Assembly (NCBI GenBank): GCA_024763295.1
Contig: JANTFU010000105.1
Coordinates: 1 to 7,562, forward strand
Source of the DNA: Anaerolineales bacterium
Lineage (GTDB): Bacteria > Chloroflexota > Anaerolineae > Anaerolineales > Villigracilaceae
Length of the DNA stretch: 7,562 nt
Direction: 5' to 3'
The stretch's first letter is position 1. Each line of letters opens with the position of its first letter. The position numbers and the translations under genes are program-made. Of the stretch, positions 5,773 to 7,562 are shown piece after piece. The notes beneath the pieces are model-generated. The model was not told the origin of the DNA and searched no databases. It saw nothing but the letters and a program-made list of their open reading frames with translations.

Positions 5773-5814
5773 GCAAATTTTGCAGCAAAAATGCACTTTT
5801 TAGGAGATTAAAGA

Positions 5815-6819
5815 ATGACCACAATCGCCCTCGATGTCATGGGATCAGACAACTACCCGGATGTGGATATCAACGGCGCAGTAATGGCTGCGCGCGAATA
5901 CGACCTTGACCTAATCTTGGTCGGCGACGAAAAACAAATGCGCAAAAAATTGCCTGCTGACTGGCAAAACCTGCCCCTGCGCCTAGTTCACGCCCCCGAC
6001 ATGCTCACCATGAACGACAAAAACGACGAACTCGTTCGCAAAGCGCGCCATAAAGACGCCCAAAACTCGATGGCTGTCGCCATTGATCTCGTCAAAAGCG
6101 GCGAAGCGGATGCCTTTGTCACGGCAGGCAACACCGGCGCTGCGATGGTGACCGCCTACTTCCGCATGGGCAAGCTCAAAGGCATCCACCGCCCCGCTCT
6201 CGCGCCTGTCTTCCCAACCGCCACCGGTTCTTGCATCGTCATGGATGTGGGCGCAAACCCCGATTGTAAACCGCGCAACTTGGTTGACTTCGCCATCCTC
6301 GGCAGCGTCTACGCCGAAAAAGTACGCGGCATCAAAAACCCCAAAGTTGGCATCATCTCAAACGGCGAAGAAGCGGGCAAAGGCAACAATCTCGTCCGCG
6401 CGACTTATCCACTGCTCGAAGAAGCAAACATCAACTTCACAGGGAACGTCGAAGGCAAAGGCGTTATCAACGGCGAAGTCGACGTAGCCGTCACTGATGG
6501 CTTCACCGGTAATGTGATGCTCAAGTCGTCCGAAGCCGTAGCAAAATTATTAGTCAATCAAATCAAGGAAGCGATCATGAATGGCGGCATCCTCGCCAAA
6601 ATCGGCGGACTGCTCATCAAGCCAGCACTCGGTACCGTCAAAGAAATGCTCGACCCCAGTGATACCGGCGCAGCGCCTCTGCTCGGCGTAAACGGATTAG
6701 TCTTCATCGGTCACGGCAGTTCGGACGAAAACGCCATCAAAAACGCCATCCGTGTCGCCAAAGAAACCGTCGAAAGCGATGTGCTCAATGCCATGCGCGA
6801 AGCAATTGAAAAGAAGTAA
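5815..6819 (+). CDS. plsX: Phosphate acyltransferase PlsX
   Basis: PlsX turns acyl-ACP and phosphate into acyl-phosphate, the acyl donor for PlsY in the first step of phosphatidic acid synthesis; it is a peripheral membrane enzyme. The 334-residue length matches the family (330-350). Conserved blocks are ALDVMGSDNYP (5-15), DAFVTAGNTGAAM (99-111), VMDVGANPDCKP (142-153), GIISNGEEAGKGN (179-191), VTDGFTGNVMLK (226-237) and FIGHGSS (297-303). The usual N-terminal DxMGGD reads DVMGSD here, a conservative Gly-to-Ser change. An AGGAGA Shine-Dalgarno ends 8 nt before the ATG. The usual partners fabH, fabD and acpP are absent; the gene stands between a divergent tRNA-Leu and a membrane-protein gene. 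The family call is secure. Confidence 0.96.
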   Translation: MTTIALDVMGSDNYPDVDINGAVMAAREYDLDLILVGDEKQMRKKLPADWQNLPLRLVHAPDMLTMNDKNDELVRKARHKDAQNSMAVAIDLVKSGEADAFVTAGNTGAAMVTAYFRMGKLKGIHRPALAPVFPTATGSCIVMDVGANPDCKPRNLVDFAILGSVYAEKVRGIKNPKVGIISNGEEAGKGNNLVRATYPLLEEANINFTGNVEGKGVINGEVDVAVTDGFTGNVMLKSSEAVAKLLVNQIKEAIMNGGILAKIGGLLIKPALGTVKEMLDPSDTGAAPLLGVNGLVFIGHGSSDENAIKNAIRVAKETVESDVLNAMREAIEKK

Positions 6820-6875
6820 AACGTGAAGCGTAAAGCGTAATTTTTTAACGGCATCACGTTTTACGCTTCACGTTT
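6819..6875. repeat. Long imperfect hairpin built from 7-bp words (CGTGAAG, CGTAAAG)
   Basis: The left arm 6819-6838 pairs with the right arm 6856-6875 over 20 positions, 19 Watson-Crick and one G-U (6835 with 6859), around a 17-nt loop. The left arm is a near-tandem of CGTGAAG (6822-6828), CGTAAAG (6829-6835) and CGTAA. It starts at the last base of the plsX stop codon. The only long T-run (6841-6846) is in the loop, not behind the stem, so it is not a standard terminator, although it may slow transcription or protect the plsX mRNA end. Confidence 0.75.
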
Positions 6876-6912
6876 CAACAAAAACATCTCACACTAAAGG
6901 ACTCTTTATTCC

Positions 6913-7562
6913 ATGAACATCATCTCCAACGAAAAACTTATTTCCCGCAACGCCAAGATCGGACAAATCACCAGTCTGGCATCACTTTTTATTCTCGGCG
7001 CAGGTATGTACATTTCCTTCACCAAACCTGAAATGATGAACATCTCTGTAGGCGCTCTGCTACTTGGTTTTGTGCTTTCACAAGTCGGCATCTACTTCGG
7101 CAATCGCTGGGGACGCTCCCCGCGCCCAGATGAAGCCATAGAGCAAGGCTTAAAAGGCATGTCCAAAGATTACACGCTCTACCATTACAGCAGCCCCGTT
7201 CCACATCTGCTAGTGGGACCAGCTGGCATTTGGCTACTCCTACCACATCATCAGCAAGGCACAATCATTTATGACGGCAAAAAATGGAAAGCCAAAGAAG
7301 GCGGCTTTGCACAAGGCTATATGCGCATCTTCGGGCAAGAGAACATGAGCCGCCCCGATCTCGACGCCGGTGCCCAAGCCGACAAACTCACGCGGTTCTT
7401 GCGCAAGCACATGGACGAGAGCGAAATTCCACCAATTCACGCCGCAATTATCTTCACGAGCAAAAATGCCACCGTCGAAGCGGACAATGCTCCTGTCGCC
7501 ACCATGCACCTAAAACAACTCAAACCCAACCTGCGCAAAGTTGCCAAAGATGCGCCCTTGAC
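6913..7562 (+). CDS. Two-helix membrane protein with a weakly NERD-like domain (5' part)
   Basis: The frame is open for 216 codons to the window edge from ATG 6913-6915; AAAGGA at 6896-6901 is a modest ribosome site about 11 nt upstream. Hydrophobic segments at about 22-37 and 44-63 form a membrane hairpin, with a positively charged stretch after it (GNRWGRSPRP, 63-72). The rest is soluble. HLLVGPAGIWLLL (98-110) followed by GTIIYDGKKWKAKEGG resembles the 'D..vvgp.GvfviE.K' core of NERD domains. PPIHAAIIFTSKNATVE (173-189) looks like the later NERD strand 'v.gvvvf....'. The usual acidic and Lys nuclease residues of that core are not obvious here (LLPHHQ in their place), so any nuclease activity is doubtful. 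It probably shares a transcript with plsX. No firm function can be given. Confidence 0.65.
   Translation, partial: MNIISNEKLISRNAKIGQITSLASLFILGAGMYISFTKPEMMNISVGALLLGFVLSQVGIYFGNRWGRSPRPDEAIEQGLKGMSKDYTLYHYSSPVPHLLVGPAGIWLLLPHHQQGTIIYDGKKWKAKEGGFAQGYMRIFGQENMSRPDLDAGAQADKLTRFLRKHMDESEIPPIHAAIIFTSKNATVEADNAPVATMHLKQLKPNLRKVAKDAPL

Noticed and set aside
5732..5814. Plus-strand TATAAT at 5747-5752 as a plsX promoter
   Set aside because: The box arises because ATTATAAT is self-complementary; no -35 box is found at a suitable distance on the plus strand.
5661..5909. 82-codon plus-strand open frame
   Set aside because: It runs across the tRNA-Leu gene and into plsX in another frame.
6819..6875. 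Rho-independent terminator after plsX
   Set aside because: The hairpin is long, but its T-run is in the loop and no T-run follows the right arm; it is better described as a repeat.

Overview
The window looks like chromosomal DNA of an anaerobic bacterium. My best guess is Chloroflexota, class Anaerolineae. A bacterial-type PlsX and a class II tRNA-Leu make it bacterial. A tungsten/molybdenum aldehyde ferredoxin oxidoreductase (AOR) points to anaerobic metabolism. The intergenic word-like repeats (TTGCGTG, AACGTT, CGTGAAG/CGTAAAG, and CCCTCTCCCGC with its complement) fit my impression of Anaerolineales genomes. The lineage is an inference and was not tested by a search.

Layout. Positions 1-1102 (minus) hold the first 367 codons of the bifunctional NAD(P)H-hydrate repair enzyme Nnr, whose 3' end lies outside the window. 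Positions 1103-1538 look empty at first. Read on the minus strand they hold a decayed type II toxin-antitoxin pair: an antitoxin broken by a one-base frameshift, then a MazF/PemK-type toxin start that ends exactly at a 98-bp element with perfect 12-bp terminal inverted repeats. Positions 1539-3335 (minus) are a full-length AOR-family protein. It is preceded by a small SCP2-like lipid-binding protein (3367-3774, minus). The 31-bp gap between these two is filled by a strict 8-bp-period AACGTT array, and AOR has no visible Shine-Dalgarno site.

After a divergent control region (3775-3980) with two TAGAGA/TCTCTA palindromes comes a plus-strand pair: a polar amino-acid ABC permease (3981-4823) and its ATPase (4816-5565), overlapping by 8 bp. 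No substrate-binding protein gene is present. A bidirectional terminator separates this operon from a minus-strand tRNA-Leu(GAG), which is read from a consensus sigma-70 promoter. plsX (5815-6819, plus) follows, then a long hairpin repeat, then the 5' part of a two-helix membrane protein with a weakly NERD-like domain that runs off the window.

Function. Most of the window is housekeeping: metabolite repair, amino-acid uptake, tRNA, phospholipid synthesis. The accessory signals are the wrecked toxin-antitoxin module with its inserted element, the phased short-word repeats at three gene boundaries, and the SCP2-AOR pair, which may handle a hydrophobic aldehyde. I found no convincing wholly new system. 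The best leads are the inserted repeat element and the phased repeat family.
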